Source: Microbacterium paulum (GTDB lineage: Bacteria > Actinomycetota > Actinomycetes > Actinomycetales > Microbacteriaceae). Taken from it: DNA of 35,736 nucleotides. The DNA lies in the NCBI RefSeq assembly GCF_015707995.1, contig NZ_JAAGRY010000034.1:1-35736 (forward strand), given 5' to 3'. Of this stretch, positions 7,990 through 18,193 are shown piece by piece (positions within the stretch are counted from its first letter, which is position 1; each line of letters opens with the position of its first letter). Under the pieces are notes generated by a model. It ran no database searches and had not been told where the DNA came from. It worked only from the letters and a program-made list of their open reading frames with translations. The translations under genes and the position numbers were made by a program.

Positions 7990-9552
7990 GTGACTGACGC
8001 CACTGCTCCCGCGAACGACGAAGCGGCCGCCGCCGAGCCCGTCGCACCCGCCTCCCCCGCCGACCAGGCGCAGAATTCCGGCGACGACACCCCGTCGACC
8101 GCGATCGACATCGTGCGCATCGAGGTCGTCGAGGGCGAGCCCGAGGCACCCGAAGCCGTCGCCGTCACCGTGGTCGAAGAGATCGTCGACGGCGAGGTCG
8201 TCGAGCAGGCCGCTGCCCTCGAGGCGGCACCCGCCCCCGCGCCGGCGCCGGCGCCCACTCCTGGCCGCATCCCGGTACCCCGTCCCCCGGCCCGTCGCGC
8301 TCCCGTCGCACCGACCGCCGCCGCACCCGCCGAACCGTTCGGGCGCGTCGACGACGACGGCACCGTGTCGGTGCGCGAGGGCGACCAGTGGCGCGTCGTC
8401 GGCCAGTACCCCGACGGCACCCCCGCCGAGGCTCTCGCCTACTTCGAGCGCAAGTTCGCCGACCTCGCCGGCGAGGTCACGCTGCTCGAAACGCGTCACC
8501 GCGCCGGTGGCGCCTCGGCATCCGACCTCCGCTCCACCTCGCGCGCCGTGCGCGAGCGCGTCGTCGGCGCGGCCGCCGTCGGCGACCTCGCCGCCCTCGA
8601 GGCTCGCCTCTCGGCGCTCGACGCCACCCTCAGCGAGGCGTCGGCCGAAGAGGCGCAGGCCCAGCGCGCCGCCGTCGACGCCGCCATCGCCGAGCGCACC
8701 GCACTCGTCGAGCGCGTCGAGGCGATCGCCGCACGCGACCCGAAGTCGATCCAGTGGAAGCAGACGAGCGCCGAGGTGACGGCCCTCTTCGAGCAGTGGC
8801 AGGCCCACCAGGCATCCGGCCCCCGTCTGCCCAAGGCCACCGGCCAACAGCTGTGGAAGCGATTCCGCGATGCGCGGGCCACCCTCGACAAGCACCGCCG
8901 TGAGTTCTACGCGGGCCTCGACGAACAGCACAAGTCGGCGCGCGACGCCAAGACGCGCCTCGTCGAGCGCGCCGAAGCGCTCGAGAGCCGCGGTGAAGAC
9001 GGCATCGGCGCCTACCGCACCCTGCTCGACGAGTGGAAGTTCTCGGGTCGCGCCGGCAAGAAGGCCGACGATGCGCTGTGGGCGCGCTTCAAGGCCGCCG
9101 GCGACGCGCTGTACGCCGCACGCGCCGGTCGCGAGCTGGCCGATGCCGAGGCGTCGAAGGAGAAGATCGACGCCAAGCGGGTGCTCCTCGACGAGGCCGC
9201 GGCCGTCGGCGCCGAGAAGGACAACGCCAAGGCCCGCACGATCCTCACCGGCATCCAGCGCCGTTGGGACGAGATCGGCCGCGTGTACCCGCGCGAGGCC
9301 GAGCGCGCCCTCGACGACGACCTGCGCAAGATCGAGCAGGCGCTGAAGGCCCGCGAAGACGCCGCGTGGAAGAGCAACAACCCCGAGACGACGGCGCGTC
9401 AGAACGACATGACGCAGCAGCTGCGCGACGCGATCCCCGCGCTCGAGGCCGACCTCGAGAAGGCCAAGGCGTCGAAGGATGCCCGGGCCATCGCCAAGGC
9501 CACCGAGGCTCTCGAGGCGCGCAAGAGCTGGCTCAAAGCCCTCGGCGGCTGA
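7990..9552 (+). CDS. DUF349 domain-containing protein
   Basis: About 520 residues. The first 110 are acidic and Ala/Pro-rich, probably disordered (EAAPAPAPAPAPTPGR region). The remainder is highly charged and helical and carries several DUF349 repeats, each around a Trp-Lys/Trp-Arg core, as in QLWKRFRDARATLDKHRREF, ALWARFKAAGDALYAARAG and RRWDEIGRVYPREAER. Proteins with this architecture sit near relA and secDF in many actinobacteria; their biochemical role is not settled. GTG at 7990 is preferred over GTG at 7981 because GAGG lies 8 bases before it. The gene follows a structured leader that can pair with that Shine-Dalgarno sequence. Confidence 0.9.
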   Translation: MTDATAPANDEAAAAEPVAPASPADQAQNSGDDTPSTAIDIVRIEVVEGEPEAPEAVAVTVVEEIVDGEVVEQAAALEAAPAPAPAPAPTPGRIPVPRPPARRAPVAPTAAAPAEPFGRVDDDGTVSVREGDQWRVVGQYPDGTPAEALAYFERKFADLAGEVTLLETRHRAGGASASDLRSTSRAVRERVVGAAAVGDLAALEARLSALDATLSEASAEEAQAQRAAVDAAIAERTALVERVEAIAARDPKSIQWKQTSAEVTALFEQWQAHQASGPRLPKATGQQLWKRFRDARATLDKHRREFYAGLDEQHKSARDAKTRLVERAEALESRGEDGIGAYRTLLDEWKFSGRAGKKADDALWARFKAAGDALYAARAGRELADAEASKEKIDAKRVLLDEAAAVGAEKDNAKARTILTGIQRRWDEIGRVYPREAERALDDDLRKIEQALKAREDAAWKSNNPETTARQNDMTQQLRDAIPALEADLEKAKASKDARAIAKATEALEARKSWLKALGG

Positions 9553-9626
9553 GCGCGCGGGGGCATTCCTCCACAGATTCCTCCGACGCCCCGCACCGGG
9601 CGCCGCGCGGTGGCACACTGCCAGAC

Positions 9627-10196
9627 ATGTCCTGGCCGTTCCTGTACTTCGCCGATGACCGCCTGTCGACCGCCGAGCTCGCCAGCGCGCGGCTCGACGG
9701 CGACGTCGTCGAGGTCGGCGAGGCGTACATGCCCGCCGACGCGGTCGAGACCCGCGAGCTGCGGGCGGCGTCGCTGCGCCCGATGATCCCGGCCGCCCTC
9801 GCCGTCATTCGCGAGAGTGCCGCCTGGGTGCACGGTGCGGTGCCCGATGCGCCCGCCCGCCACACCGTGCAGCGCCGCTCACCGGCGCGGCTGAACCAGG
9901 CGCCCGACGCGCGCCTGGTCTATCGCGACCAGTTGCTGCCCGAGGGCGTCGCGGACTGCATCGGCGGCGTGTGGGTGACTACGCCCGCGCAGACCCTCGC
10001 CGATCTCGTGCGTGCGCACCTCGCAGGCGATGCCGGCGACACCGTCGGTGGCTACGTCGACGCGATGCTCCGCTGGCGCCCCGCACTCGCGGTCGAAGCG
10101 ATCGCCGCGCTCGAGCGCGGCGGAGCCGTGCACTACAAACGGCACGCGCTCGCGTTCCTGCGCGTTCGCGCCGCAGTCGGAGCTACGACGACGTGA
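9627..10196 (+). CDS. AbiEi-antitoxin-like DNA-binding protein, no toxin partner
   Basis: 189 residues. The middle (residues about 55-75, [21 protein letters not shown]) and the later [19 protein letters not shown] resemble actinobacterial proteins annotated as AbiEi-type antitoxins, which pair a winged-helix region with an antitoxin domain. The typical N-terminal helix-turn-helix is not obvious. No AbiEii nucleotidyltransferase toxin lies next to it, so a working type IV toxin-antitoxin pair is not supported. The ATG at 9627 follows a -10-like CACACT by seven bases and lacks a Shine-Dalgarno sequence. Its 3' end overlaps the 3' end of convergent relA by 14 bases. Confidence 0.6.
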   Translation: MSWPFLYFADDRLSTAELASARLDGDVVEVGEAYMPADAVETRELRAASLRPMIPAALAVIRESAAWVHGAVPDAPARHTVQRRSPARLNQAPDARLVYRDQLLPEGVADCIGGVWVTTPAQTLADLVRAHLAGDAGDTVGGYVDAMLRWRPALAVEAIAALERGGAVHYKRHALAFLRVRAAVGATTT

Positions 10197-12462
10197 CGCG
10201 ATAGACGTCGTAGACGGCGTCGATCCGACGCACGGCGTTCAGCACACGGTCGAGATGCACGATGTCGCCCATCTCGAACACGTAGCGACTGAGCGCCAAC
10301 CGGTCGTTGGTGGTCTGCACCGAGGCCGAGAGGATGTTCACGTGGTGCTCGCTCAGCACTCGCGTGATGTCGCTGAGCAGACCCGAACGGTCGAGCGCCT
10401 CGACCTGGATGTGCACCAGGAAGACGCTCTTGGTCGTCGGTGCCCACGACACGTCGATCATGCGCTCCGAGTCGCCCATCAGGGAGCGCACGTTGGTGCA
10501 GTCGGCGCGGTGCACGGAGACGCCGCTCCCCCGCGTGACGAAGCCGACGATCTCATCACCCGGCACCGGCGTGCAGCACTTGGCGAGCTTCACCAGGATG
10601 TCGGGCGCCCCGCGCACGAGCACGCCCGAATCGCCGCCGCGCGGAGCCTTCGACCGGCCGACGTGCGGGATCTCGATCGGACCGGTCGAGGTGTCTTCCT
10701 GCGAGCTGACGAGGGCGGTCACCTTCTCGATGACCGATTGGGTCGAGATGTGCCCCTCGCCGACGGCGGCGTAGAGCGCCGTCACGTCTTCGTAGCGCAG
10801 CTGGTGGGCGACGTCGGTGAACGAATCCTGGTTCATCAGGCGCTGCAGCGGCAGGTTCTGCCGGCGCATGGCGCGCGCGATGGCATCCTTGCCCTGCTCG
10901 ACCGCCTCTTCGCGGCGCTCCTTCGTGAACCAGCCGCGGATCTTGCTGCGCGCCCGCGTCGACTTGACGAAGGTCAGCCAGTCCTGGCTGGGCCCCGCGT
11001 CGGGGTTCTTCGAGGTGAACACCTCGACCACGTCGCCCGAGTTCAGCGGCGTCTCGAGCGGCACGAGACGCCCGTTGACCTTCGCGCCCATCGTGCGGTG
11101 ACCGACCTCGGTGTGCACGGCATAGGCGAAGTCGACGGGAGTGCCTCCCGCCGGCAGACCGATCACACGACCCTTCGGCGTGAAGACGTAGACCTCTTTC
11201 GCGCCGATCTCGAAGCGCAGCGAGTCGAGGAACTCGCCCGGATCGGCCGTCTCGGCCTGCCAGTCGGAGATGTGCGCGAGCCACGCCATGTCGGCGTCGA
11301 CCGACTTCGAGTCGGGGGTCTTCCCCGCCATCCGCTCCTTGTACTTCCAGTGCGCCGCGACACCGTACTCGGCCTGCTGGTGCATCTCGTTCGTGCGGAT
11401 CTGGATCTCGACGGTGCGGCCGCCGGGGCCGATCACGGTCGTGTGCAGCGACTGGTAGAGGTTGAACTTCGGCGTCGCGATGTAGTCCTTGAACCGGCCG
11501 GGGATCGGGGTCCAGCGGGCATGGATCGAGCCGAGCACCGCGTAGCAGTCGCGCACCGTCGCGACGAGCACCCGGATGCCGATGAGGTCGTAGATGTCGT
11601 CGAACTCGCGACCGCGCACGACCATCTTCTGGTACACGGAGTAGAGCTGCTTGGGTCGCCCCATCACGCGCCCGCGGATGCGCAGATCGCGCAGGTCCGA
11701 CTCGACGGCGTCGATGACGGTGTGCACGTACTCTTCGCGCTGCGGGGTGCGCTGCTTGACGAGGCTGTCGATCTCGGCGTAGAGCTTCGGGTGCAGCACC
11801 GCGAACGACAGGTCTTCGAGTTCGCTCTTGACCGCCTGGATGCCGAGGCGGTTGGCCAGCGGCGCGTAGATCTCGAGGGTCTCGGTGGCCTTCTTCGCGG
11901 CCTTCTCGGGCGGCACGAAGCCCCATGTGCGCGCATTGTGCAGGCGGTCGGCGAGCTTGATGAGCAGCACACGGATGTCTTTCGACATCGCCACGATCAT
12001 CTTGCGCACCGTCTCGGCCTGAGCGGCGTCGCCGTACTTGACCTTGTCGAGCTTGGTGACCCCGTCGACGAGCATGGCGACCTCGTCGCCGAACTCGGCG
12101 GTCAGCTGCTCGAGGCTGTAGTCGGTGTCTTCGACCGTGTCGTGCAGAAGAGCCGCGGCGATCGCTCGCGGCCCGAGGCCGAGATCGGCGAGGATCTGCG
12201 CGACCGCGAGCGGATGCGTGATGTACGGCTCGCCGCTCTGCCGCTTCTGGCTCGCGTGTGCGCGCGCCGCGGTCTGGTAGGCGCGCTCGATGATCGCGAC
12301 GTCACCCTTCGGGTGGTGCGTACGGACGATGCGTACGAGCTGCTCGACGCCGTTGCGCGAGGGCGTGCGCGAGAAGATGCGCGGCACGAGACGGCGGAGC
12401 GACGAACCCTGCGGTGCGGGCGCACCGCCCGAGGCGGCCGACGCGGGCACCGTCTCGGTCAT
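10183..12462 (-). CDS. relA: bifunctional (p)ppGpp synthetase/hydrolase
   Basis: 759 residues, the length of long actinobacterial Rel enzymes. It makes pppGpp/ppGpp from GTP/GDP and ATP when uncharged tRNA is sensed at the ribosome, and degrades them. Domains in order: HD hydrolase with the HDTVEDT motif (active form), synthetase ([13 protein letters not shown], then [24 protein letters not shown]), TGS ([27 protein letters not shown]), zinc-finger/conserved-Cys region ([17 protein letters not shown]) and a C-terminal ACT domain. Both catalytic sites look intact. Start ATG at 12462 has GGAAGGTGAG upstream. It closes the yajC-secD-secF series and is 57 bases from secF. Confidence 0.98.
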   Translation of the reverse strand: MTETVPASAASGGAPAPQGSSLRRLVPRIFSRTPSRNGVEQLVRIVRTHHPKGDVAIIERAYQTAARAHASQKRQSGEPYITHPLAVAQILADLGLGPRAIAAALLHDTVEDTDYSLEQLTAEFGDEVAMLVDGVTKLDKVKYGDAAQAETVRKMIVAMSKDIRVLLIKLADRLHNARTWGFVPPEKAAKKATETLEIYAPLANRLGIQAVKSELEDLSFAVLHPKLYAEIDSLVKQRTPQREEYVHTVIDAVESDLRDLRIRGRVMGRPKQLYSVYQKMVVRGREFDDIYDLIGIRVLVATVRDCYAVLGSIHARWTPIPGRFKDYIATPKFNLYQSLHTTVIGPGGRTVEIQIRTNEMHQQAEYGVAAHWKYKERMAGKTPDSKSVDADMAWLAHISDWQAETADPGEFLDSLRFEIGAKEVYVFTPKGRVIGLPAGGTPVDFAYAVHTEVGHRTMGAKVNGRLVPLETPLNSGDVVEVFTSKNPDAGPSQDWLTFVKSTRARSKIRGWFTKERREEAVEQGKDAIARAMRRQNLPLQRLMNQDSFTDVAHQLRYEDVTALYAAVGEGHISTQSVIEKVTALVSSQEDTSTGPIEIPHVGRSKAPRGGDSGVLVRGAPDILVKLAKCCTPVPGDEIVGFVTRGSGVSVHRADCTNVRSLMGDSERMIDVSWAPTTKSVFLVHIQVEALDRSGLLSDITRVLSEHHVNILSASVQTTNDRLALSRYVFEMGDIVHLDRVLNAVRRIDAVYDVYRVTSS

Positions 12463-12519
12463 CCGCTCACCTTCCCCTTGAGATCCGTCAATCCTACGCC
12501 CGAGCGATCACGCGTCCCG

Positions 12520-13518
12520 TCACACCTCGACGGCGGAGCGTTCGCGCGCCGCGAGCACCCGCGCGTCGCGCGCCTTGATCGCCGGCTCGTTCTCGCGCAG
12601 CAGCGAGTAGAGCGGCGCGGCGACGAACAGCGTCGAGTACGCGGCGACGATCGTTCCGACGAAGATCGACAGCGAGATGTCGGTGAGCGTCTGCGCACCG
12701 AGCCACAGGGCACCGATGAACAGGATCGCACCGGTCGGGATCGCCGCGACCACGGTCGTGTTGATCGAGCGGATCAGCGTCTGGTTGACCGCGAGGTTCA
12801 CCGACTCGCCGAACGTGCGCCCCGACGACTCGCCGTCGCGCGTGTTCTCGCGGATCTTGTCGAAGACGACGGTGGTGTCGTACAGCGAGTACGACAGGAT
12901 CGTCAAGAAGCCGATCACGGCCGCCGGGGAGATCTCGAAGCCGAACAGCGCGTAGACGCCGATCGTGATGACGAGCACGTCGACGAGGCCGATGATGGCC
13001 GCGACCGACATCTTCCAGGTGCGGAAGTAGAGCGCGAGGATGACGAAGGTCAGCGCGAGGAAGATCGCGAGGCCCCAGAGCGACTGGCGCGTCACGTCTT
13101 GACCCCAGCTGGGCCCGATGAACGACGAGCTGACCTCGGCGGCGGGCACGTCGAATGCCTCGGCGAGAGCCGCGCTGACCGCGCGCGTCTCGTCGTCGGT
13201 CATCTGGTCGGTCTGCACCCGCAGCGACTGCTCGCCCTCGGTCGTGCCGATCGTGGTGACCTTGGTGTTCGCGCCGGGCACGACGGTGCGCACGGCGTCG
13301 GTCGCGACGGTCTGGTCGGGCGCCGACAGGCCGCTCACGGTGAACTGCGAGCCGCCGGTGAACTCGATCGAGAACTGCACGGGACGGATGAGCGGCACGA
13401 GGGCCGCGCCGATCACGAGCACCGCGGCGATGATGAACCAGAGCTTGCGCCGCCCGACGAACGGGAACGAGGTCTTGCCGGTGTAGAGGTCGTTGCCGAG
13501 CTCGTTCATGGAGCGCAT
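12520..13518 (-). CDS. secF: protein translocase subunit SecF
   Basis: 332 residues. SecF joins SecD and YajC in the accessory membrane complex that uses the proton gradient to help pull proteins through SecYEG. The first membrane helix (LWFIIAAVLVIGAALVPL) is followed by the P1 region with IEFTGGSQF and then five more helices, including the conserved block SYSLYDTTVVFDKIRENTR. The start codon ATG at 13518 shares one base with the secD stop (TGATG), so translation is coupled. A second in-frame ATG at 13509 (MNELGNDLY) is possible. Confidence 0.97.
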   Translation of the reverse strand: MRSMNELGNDLYTGKTSFPFVGRRKLWFIIAAVLVIGAALVPLIRPVQFSIEFTGGSQFTVSGLSAPDQTVATDAVRTVVPGANTKVTTIGTTEGEQSLRVQTDQMTDDETRAVSAALAEAFDVPAAEVSSSFIGPSWGQDVTRQSLWGLAIFLALTFVILALYFRTWKMSVAAIIGLVDVLVITIGVYALFGFEISPAAVIGFLTILSYSLYDTTVVFDKIRENTRDGESSGRTFGESVNLAVNQTLIRSINTTVVAAIPTGAILFIGALWLGAQTLTDISLSIFVGTIVAAYSTLFVAAPLYSLLRENEPAIKARDARVLAARERSAVEV

Positions 13519-15248
13519 CAGTCGTCCCCCTCCGTCGCCTTGCGACTACTGGCGGCGAGTTCCGCCTGCTTGCGTTCCGCGATCGTCTGGCGCCGCTCGG
13601 CCTCGCCGCGCGAGCGCCCGGTGCGCCGCGCGGCAGCGCCCTTCTCGGCGCCGGCGGCGACCGGCTGACGGAACTGCGCACGACCGCGGTACACCGCGCC
13701 GAGCGCCTCGGGGTCGAGGCCCGACAGCGGATGCCCGCCGCCGAAGAACCGCGTGCGCGCGAGCAACTGCATCACGGGGTGGGTGAACAGGATGAAGATG
13801 AGGATGTCGATCACGGTCGTGAGGCCGAGCGTGAACGCGAAGCCCTTCACCGTGGCATCCGCGAGGATGTAGAGAACGACCGCGGCGAGGATGTTGATCG
13901 ACTTCGAGATGTAGATCGTTCGCTTGGCCCGGCCCCAGCCGTCTTCGACGGCGCCGGTGATCGATTTGCCGTCGCGCAACTCGTCTCGAATGCGTTCGAA
14001 ATAGACGATGAACGAGTCGGCGGTGAACCCGATCGTGACGATCAGACCCGCGACACCGGCCAGCGACAGACGGAAGCCCATGCGCCACGCGAGGATGCAC
14101 AGCGTGATGTAGGTGAGCACACCCATCACGGCGAGCGAGGCGATGATGACGAAGCCGAGCGCGCGGTAGACGATCAACGAGTACAGGGCGACGAGGGCGA
14201 GGCCGATGAGGCCCGCGATCATGCCGATCTGCAGCTGCTGCGAACCGAGGGTGGCCGAGATCGAGTTCGACGACTGCACCTCGAAGCTGAGCGGCAGGGC
14301 GCCGTACTTCAGCTGGTCGGCGAGGGTCTTCGAGCTCTCCTGCGTGAACGAGCCGGAGATCTGCGGCTTGCCGTCGAGGATGACGCCGTTCATCGAGGGC
14401 GCCGAGATCACGGCGCCGTCGAGCACGAAGGCGAACTGGTTCTGCGGGCTCTTTCCGGCCTGCGTGAACGCGTACAGACGCTGGCTGACCTCGCCGAAGG
14501 TCTTCGCGCCGTCGGCGTCGAAGACGACGTTGACGACCCACTGGCCGTTCTGCGTGTTCATGCCGGCGGTGGCATCGGTGATCGACGAGCCGTCGAGCTC
14601 GACCGGGCCGAGGATGTACTTCGCGGTGCCGGCCGGGTCGCAGGCGATCACCGGCTGATCCTTGGGGGCGTTCGCCGGGTCGTTCGCCTCGTCGGAGCAG
14701 TCGTACGCGAGGAACTGCGCCTGCAGCGCCGGGGTCACCCAGCTGAGGTCGCTGCCGTCGGTCGGCGACGCGGTCGGGGTCGAGACGAGCCCGGGGTCGG
14801 GCGTGGGGTACGGCGTCTGGTTGCCGTCCTCGCCGACGTACGAGGTGGATGCCGCGGTCGTATACAGCACGGGGCGCAGCTGCATCTGCGCCGAGGCGGT
14901 GATGCGGTTGCGGGTCTCGTCGTCGGCTTGACCGGGGATCTGCACGACGATCTGGTTGCCCGCCTGCGTCGTGATGTCGGTCTCGCCGACACCCGAGGCA
15001 TCCACACGCTGGCGGATGATCGACGCGGCCTGGTCCATCTGCTCCGAGGTCGGCGTCGACCCGTCGGGCGTCTTCGCCTCGAGGATGATCTGCGTGCCGC
15101 CCTGCAGGTCGAGGGCGAGCGCGGGTACCCACGAGCTCTTGCCGAACGCATACACGCCGAGCGCGTTGATGCCGAACAGCACGACCACGATCGCGAGCAG
15201 GGCGGTCAGTGCGCGCCACGCGTGACGCACAGGGGTGGTAGTGGCCAC
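13518..15248 (-). CDS. secD: protein translocase subunit SecD
   Basis: 576 residues. The N-terminal helix precedes the LDLQGGTQIILEA motif and the first external domain (QAASIIRQRVDASGVGETDI). A low-complexity Pro/Thr/Ser-rich insertion lies at about residues 145-170, and the six-helix RND-like membrane part follows, with AGLIVTIGFTADSFIVYFER and the proton-relay region. The C-terminal tail of about 60 residues is basic and cytoplasmic (RRTGRSRGEAERRQT). Start GTG at 15248; the Shine-Dalgarno sequence is weak. It lies between yajC (54-base gap) and secF (one-base overlap), forming the complete SecDF-YajC module. Confidence 0.97.
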   Translation of the reverse strand: MATTTPVRHAWRALTALLAIVVVLFGINALGVYAFGKSSWVPALALDLQGGTQIILEAKTPDGSTPTSEQMDQAASIIRQRVDASGVGETDITTQAGNQIVVQIPGQADDETRNRITASAQMQLRPVLYTTAASTSYVGEDGNQTPYPTPDPGLVSTPTASPTDGSDLSWVTPALQAQFLAYDCSDEANDPANAPKDQPVIACDPAGTAKYILGPVELDGSSITDATAGMNTQNGQWVVNVVFDADGAKTFGEVSQRLYAFTQAGKSPQNQFAFVLDGAVISAPSMNGVILDGKPQISGSFTQESSKTLADQLKYGALPLSFEVQSSNSISATLGSQQLQIGMIAGLIGLALVALYSLIVYRALGFVIIASLAVMGVLTYITLCILAWRMGFRLSLAGVAGLIVTIGFTADSFIVYFERIRDELRDGKSITGAVEDGWGRAKRTIYISKSINILAAVVLYILADATVKGFAFTLGLTTVIDILIFILFTHPVMQLLARTRFFGGGHPLSGLDPEALGAVYRGRAQFRQPVAAGAEKGAAARRTGRSRGEAERRQTIAERKQAELAASSRKATEGDD

Positions 15249-15302
15249 GAAAGGCTCAGCTTTCTTCGAGGAACCGGAGGAACGTCGCCGCCGCGGTCGG
15301 CG

Positions 15303-15749
15303 TCAGGACTGCGGCTTGTCGCGAGAGTCGACGTCGGATGCCGGGACGTCGGCCGCCTTCGCGCGCTCGCGCTCCTGGTCGTCGCTCAGCGACGAGAGCT
15401 CGCCGTCGGCGACATCGGCGGCGTACTCCGCCTGGTCGGACTCGGCCTGGATGAACTCGTCTTCGGTGACGGTCCCCTCCTCCTCGTCGACGACGCGGAG
15501 GATGGCCTGACTGTGCACCTCGACCTCGACACCCGGGGCGAGCTCGACGCGCGCCGACTTGGAGAGGTCTTCGCCGTCGTACTCGACGAGCGTGCCGTAC
15601 AGGCCGCCCTGCAGGAGCACCTTGACGCCCGGCAGCATCGCCCGCGACTTCGCCTCTTGCTCGGCCTTCATGCGAGCGGCGCGACGACGCGAGCTCCAGA
15701 ACATGAAGACGAGCAGCGCCGCCATCGCGACGAGCAGGATCCAATCCAT
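15303..15749 (-). CDS. yajC: preprotein translocase subunit YajC
   Basis: 148 residues. One N-terminal membrane helix (residues 3-17), then a basic stretch (RRRAARMKAEQEAK) and the small YajC fold (MLPGVKVLLQGGLYGTLVEYDGE). The final 60 residues are an acidic Glu/Asp/Ser tail, longer than in Escherichia coli (110 residues) but usual in actinobacteria. YajC associates with SecDF at the membrane. The ATG at 15749 is preceded by GAAAGG. It is the first gene of the sec group and lies 61 bases after ruvB on the same strand. Confidence 0.93.
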   Translation of the reverse strand: MDWILLVAMAALLVFMFWSSRRRAARMKAEQEAKSRAMLPGVKVLLQGGLYGTLVEYDGEDLSKSARVELAPGVEVEVHSQAILRVVDEEEGTVTEDEFIQAESDQAEYAADVADGELSSLSDDQERERAKAADVPASDVDSRDKPQS

Positions 15750-15810
15750 GGGAACGACCTTTCGGGTGCGCGCCGAGCGGCGCGAAGAGGGCGGCAGAAG
15801 CCTTCAGCGA

Positions 15811-16896
15811 TTATAGGTCATCGAAGATCGCGGCCTCGCCCGGCTGCGGCACCCGCAGATGCGCGTAGGCCTCGGGCGTCGCGATGCGGCCACGCGGCGT
15901 GCGGCCGAGAAAGCCGATGCGCACGAGGTAGGGCTCGACGACCGATTCGATGGTCTCGGCCTCTTCGCCGACGGTCACCGCGAGGGTCGACAGGCCCACG
16001 GGTCCACCGCGGAAGCGCCGCACGACGGCGTCGAGCACCGCCCGATCGAGGCGGTCGAGACCGATCGCGTCGACGTCGTACAGGTCGAGCGCCGCGTGCA
16101 CGTCGGCTTCGGTCGCCGCCCGGCCCCGCGCCGCCGCGGCGCCTGGCGCGTCGGCGCCCGTTCCCACGTCGCCGTGCACGATGACGTAGTCGCGCACGCG
16201 GCGCAGCAGTCGGTTCGCGATGCGCGGTGTGCCGCGCGAGCGGCGGGCGATCTCGTCGCGCGCGGCAGGCGGCACATCGACGCCCAGCACGCTCGCCGAA
16301 CGCGCGATGACCCGCTCGAGCTCGGCGGGTTCGTAGTACTCCAGGTGCGCCGTGAACCCGAACCGGTCGCGGAGCGGGTTCGGCAGCAGGCCCGACCGGG
16401 TCGTCGCGCCGACGAGGGTGAAGGGGGCGAGATCGAGCGGAATGCTCGTGGCCCCCGCGCCCTTGCCGACCATGATGTCGATGCGGAAATCCTCCATCGC
16501 GAGGTAGAGCATCTCTTCGGCCGAACGCGCCATGCGGTGGATCTCGTCGATGAACAGCACTTCGCCCGGAACGAGGCTCGACAGCAGGGCGGCGAGGTCG
16601 CCGGCATGCTGGATCGCGGGGCCCGACGACAGCCGCAACGGCCTGCCGCTCTCGTAGGCGACGATCATCGCGAGGGTCGTCTTGCCGAGCCCCGGCGGGC
16701 CCGACAACAAGATGTGGTCGGGCGGGCGCTGCTGGATGCGCGCCGCGTCGAGCAGCAGCTGCAACTGGCCGCGCACCTTGTGCTGGCCCACGAACTCGGC
16801 GAGCGACGACGGGCGCAGTGCACCCTCGACGGCGAGCTCCGAATCGTCTTCGGGCGTTGCCGGGTCGCGAGCGATGTCGCCGGCGGGCTCAGACAC
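15811..16896 (-). CDS. ruvB: Holliday junction branch migration helicase RuvB
   Basis: 361 residues. Hexameric AAA+ motor that drives branch migration of Holliday junctions with RuvA. Walker [10 protein letters not shown] (66-74), Walker [10 protein letters not shown], sensor region [10 protein letters not shown], and the C-terminal winged helix that ends [14 protein letters not shown]. Start GTG at 16896 overlaps the ruvA stop by eight bases, which fits coupled translation; longer upstream starts would extend into ruvA without homology. An unusual Ala/Gly-rich insertion ([20 protein letters not shown]) sits near residues 260-280. Confidence 0.98.
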   Translation of the reverse strand: MSEPAGDIARDPATPEDDSELAVEGALRPSSLAEFVGQHKVRGQLQLLLDAARIQQRPPDHILLSGPPGLGKTTLAMIVAYESGRPLRLSSGPAIQHAGDLAALLSSLVPGEVLFIDEIHRMARSAEEMLYLAMEDFRIDIMVGKGAGATSIPLDLAPFTLVGATTRSGLLPNPLRDRFGFTAHLEYYEPAELERVIARSASVLGVDVPPAARDEIARRSRGTPRIANRLLRRVRDYVIVHGDVGTGADAPGAAAARGRAATEADVHAALDLYDVDAIGLDRLDRAVLDAVVRRFRGGPVGLSTLAVTVGEEAETIESVVEPYLVRIGFLGRTPRGRIATPEAYAHLRVPQPGEAAIFDDL

Positions 16897-17512
16897 TCGT
16901 GCGCTCCGTTCTGCTCGGGCCGAGCTGCGCGAGCGCGAGCTTGAGCAGGGCCGGCACGGCGGCACGGTCGGATGCCGAGGCATCCGCCACGATCTCGTGC
17001 ACCGTTTCGGTGCTCACCCGCTCGCTCCACCCGAGCGCGACGAGCGCGGCGACGACCTGCGCGGCGACGGCCGTCGCGGCGGGGGCGCCCGTGCCGGTCG
17101 CGGCTCGCGGCGAGGCGTGCAACTTGCCCGCCAGCTGCACGACGATGAGCTTCGCGGTCTTCGGGCCGATGCCCGACACGCGGCGGAACGGGGCGTCGTC
17201 CTCTGCCGCCACCGCCTCGGCGATCTGATCGACCGACAAGGCCGAGAGCACCCCGAGCGCCGACTTCGGACCGACCCCCGACACGCTCACGAGCAGGGCG
17301 AACGTCTCGAGTTCGTCACGCTCGGCGAAGCCGTAGAGCGACAGCGCGTCGTCGCGCACGACGAGGTTCGTGTGCAGGAACGCCTCATCGCCCAGATGCA
17401 GCGCGCGGGCGAGGGGAACGGGCACCGCGACCGCGAAGCCCACGCCGCCGACCTCGACGACGACCGACTCGGCACCCACATGCAGCACCGAGCCGCGCAA
17501 CGAGGAGATCAT
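16889..17512 (-). CDS. ruvA: Holliday junction branch migration protein RuvA
   Basis: 207 residues. RuvA tetramers clamp the four-way junction and recruit RuvB. N-terminal OB-fold ([13 protein letters not shown]), two helix-hairpin-helix motifs ([17 protein letters not shown] and [17 protein letters not shown]), and a C-terminal RuvB-binding domain after an Ala/Thr-rich linker (about residues 137-153). Start ATG at 17512. It sits 59 bases after ruvC. A LexA-like site lies in that gap, so ruvA-ruvB may have a damage-inducible promoter of their own. Confidence 0.97.
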   Translation of the reverse strand: MISSLRGSVLHVGAESVVVEVGGVGFAVAVPVPLARALHLGDEAFLHTNLVVRDDALSLYGFAERDELETFALLVSVSGVGPKSALGVLSALSVDQIAEAVAAEDDAPFRRVSGIGPKTAKLIVVQLAGKLHASPRAATGTGAPAATAVAAQVVAALVALGWSERVSTETVHEIVADASASDRAAVPALLKLALAQLGPSRTERTSV

Positions 17513-17533
17513 CGCTTCAGCCTACGGCCCGGT

Positions 17534-17549
17534 TCGGACGTTTGTTCGA
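17534..17549 (-). promoter_or_regulatory. LexA-like SOS box before ruvA
   Basis: On the minus strand the site reads TCGAACAAACGTCCGA. The Gram-positive SOS consensus is TCGAAC-N4-GTTCGA; 11 of 12 defined positions match. It ends 22 bases before the ruvA start, and a -10-like TAGGCT follows at about 17518-17523. A repressor bound here would cover the likely -35 region. Confidence 0.65.
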
Positions 17550-17571
17550 GCGACACGCGCCGGAGCCACGG

Positions 17572-18138
17572 TCACCGCCGCGATGCCGCCCGTTCGGCGT
17601 CGGCCCACGCCCGCTGCGCCGGGGTGAGCGCCTCGCCCGCGCTGGGCACGGCGCCGCCGCGGCGCCACGCGTGACACAGGGCGATCGCGAGCGCGTCGGA
17701 GGCATCGGCCGGTTGCGGCAGCGCGTCGAGGCGCAGCACGCGCGCGACCATCGTCTGCACCTGCAGCTTGTCGGCCGAGCCGTAACCGGTGATGGCCGCC
17801 TTCACCTCCGACGGGGTGTGCGTGGCCGCGGGCAGTCCGTGCTCGGCGGCGAGCAGCAGAGCAACCCCGCTCGCCTGCGCCGTGCCCATCACGGTCGCGC
17901 GGTTCTGCTGTGCGAACACGCGCTCAACCGCGACCACATCGGGGCGGTGCGCGGCGAGCACCGCGCGCAGGCCCGCGGCGATCACCGCAAGCCGCTCACC
18001 GATCGGCAGCTCCGTGCCCGAGCGCACGACGCCCACGTGCACGAGCGTCGCCGAACGGTCGCGCGCGACGTCGACGACGCCGACGCCGCACCGGGTGAGC
18101 CCGGGGTCGATGCCCAGAACGCGAAGAGCGGATGCCAC
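17572..18138 (-). CDS. ruvC: crossover junction endodeoxyribonuclease RuvC
   Basis: 188 residues. RuvC cuts Holliday junctions symmetrically with Mg2+. The four catalytic acids are visible: D11 (GIDPGLTRCG), E72 (AVERVF), and D145 and D148 (DASDALAIALCH). Start GTG at 18138, with a -10-like TAGCGT ending six bases before it and no Shine-Dalgarno sequence, so the message may be leaderless. First gene of the ruvC-ruvA-ruvB group and 55 bases after yebC, the usual actinobacterial order. Confidence 0.97.
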   Translation of the reverse strand: MASALRVLGIDPGLTRCGVGVVDVARDRSATLVHVGVVRSGTELPIGERLAVIAAGLRAVLAAHRPDVVAVERVFAQQNRATVMGTAQASGVALLLAAEHGLPAATHTPSEVKAAITGYGSADKLQVQTMVARVLRLDALPQPADASDALAIALCHAWRRGGAVPSAGEALTPAQRAWADAERAASRR

Positions 18139-18144
18139 TCCCCC

Positions 18145-18150
18145 ACGCTA
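18145..18150 (-). promoter_or_regulatory. -10 element for leaderless ruvC
   Basis: TAGCGT on the minus strand, six bases before the ruvC GTG. The intervening bases are TCCCCC on plus (GGGGGA on minus), a poor Shine-Dalgarno sequence placed directly against the start. Confidence 0.5.
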
Positions 18151-18193
18151 GGCGGGAAGGGAGGCATCCGCTCTGCGAAACGCGGGGTGCGAC

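Noticed and set aside
9627..12462. AbiE toxin-antitoxin system
   Set aside because: Only an antitoxin-like protein is present; the neighbour is relA, not an AbiEii toxin.
10012..13668. 1218-residue plus-strand open frame across relA and secF
   Set aside because: Shadow frame: low-complexity translation, spans two clear genes on the other strand.
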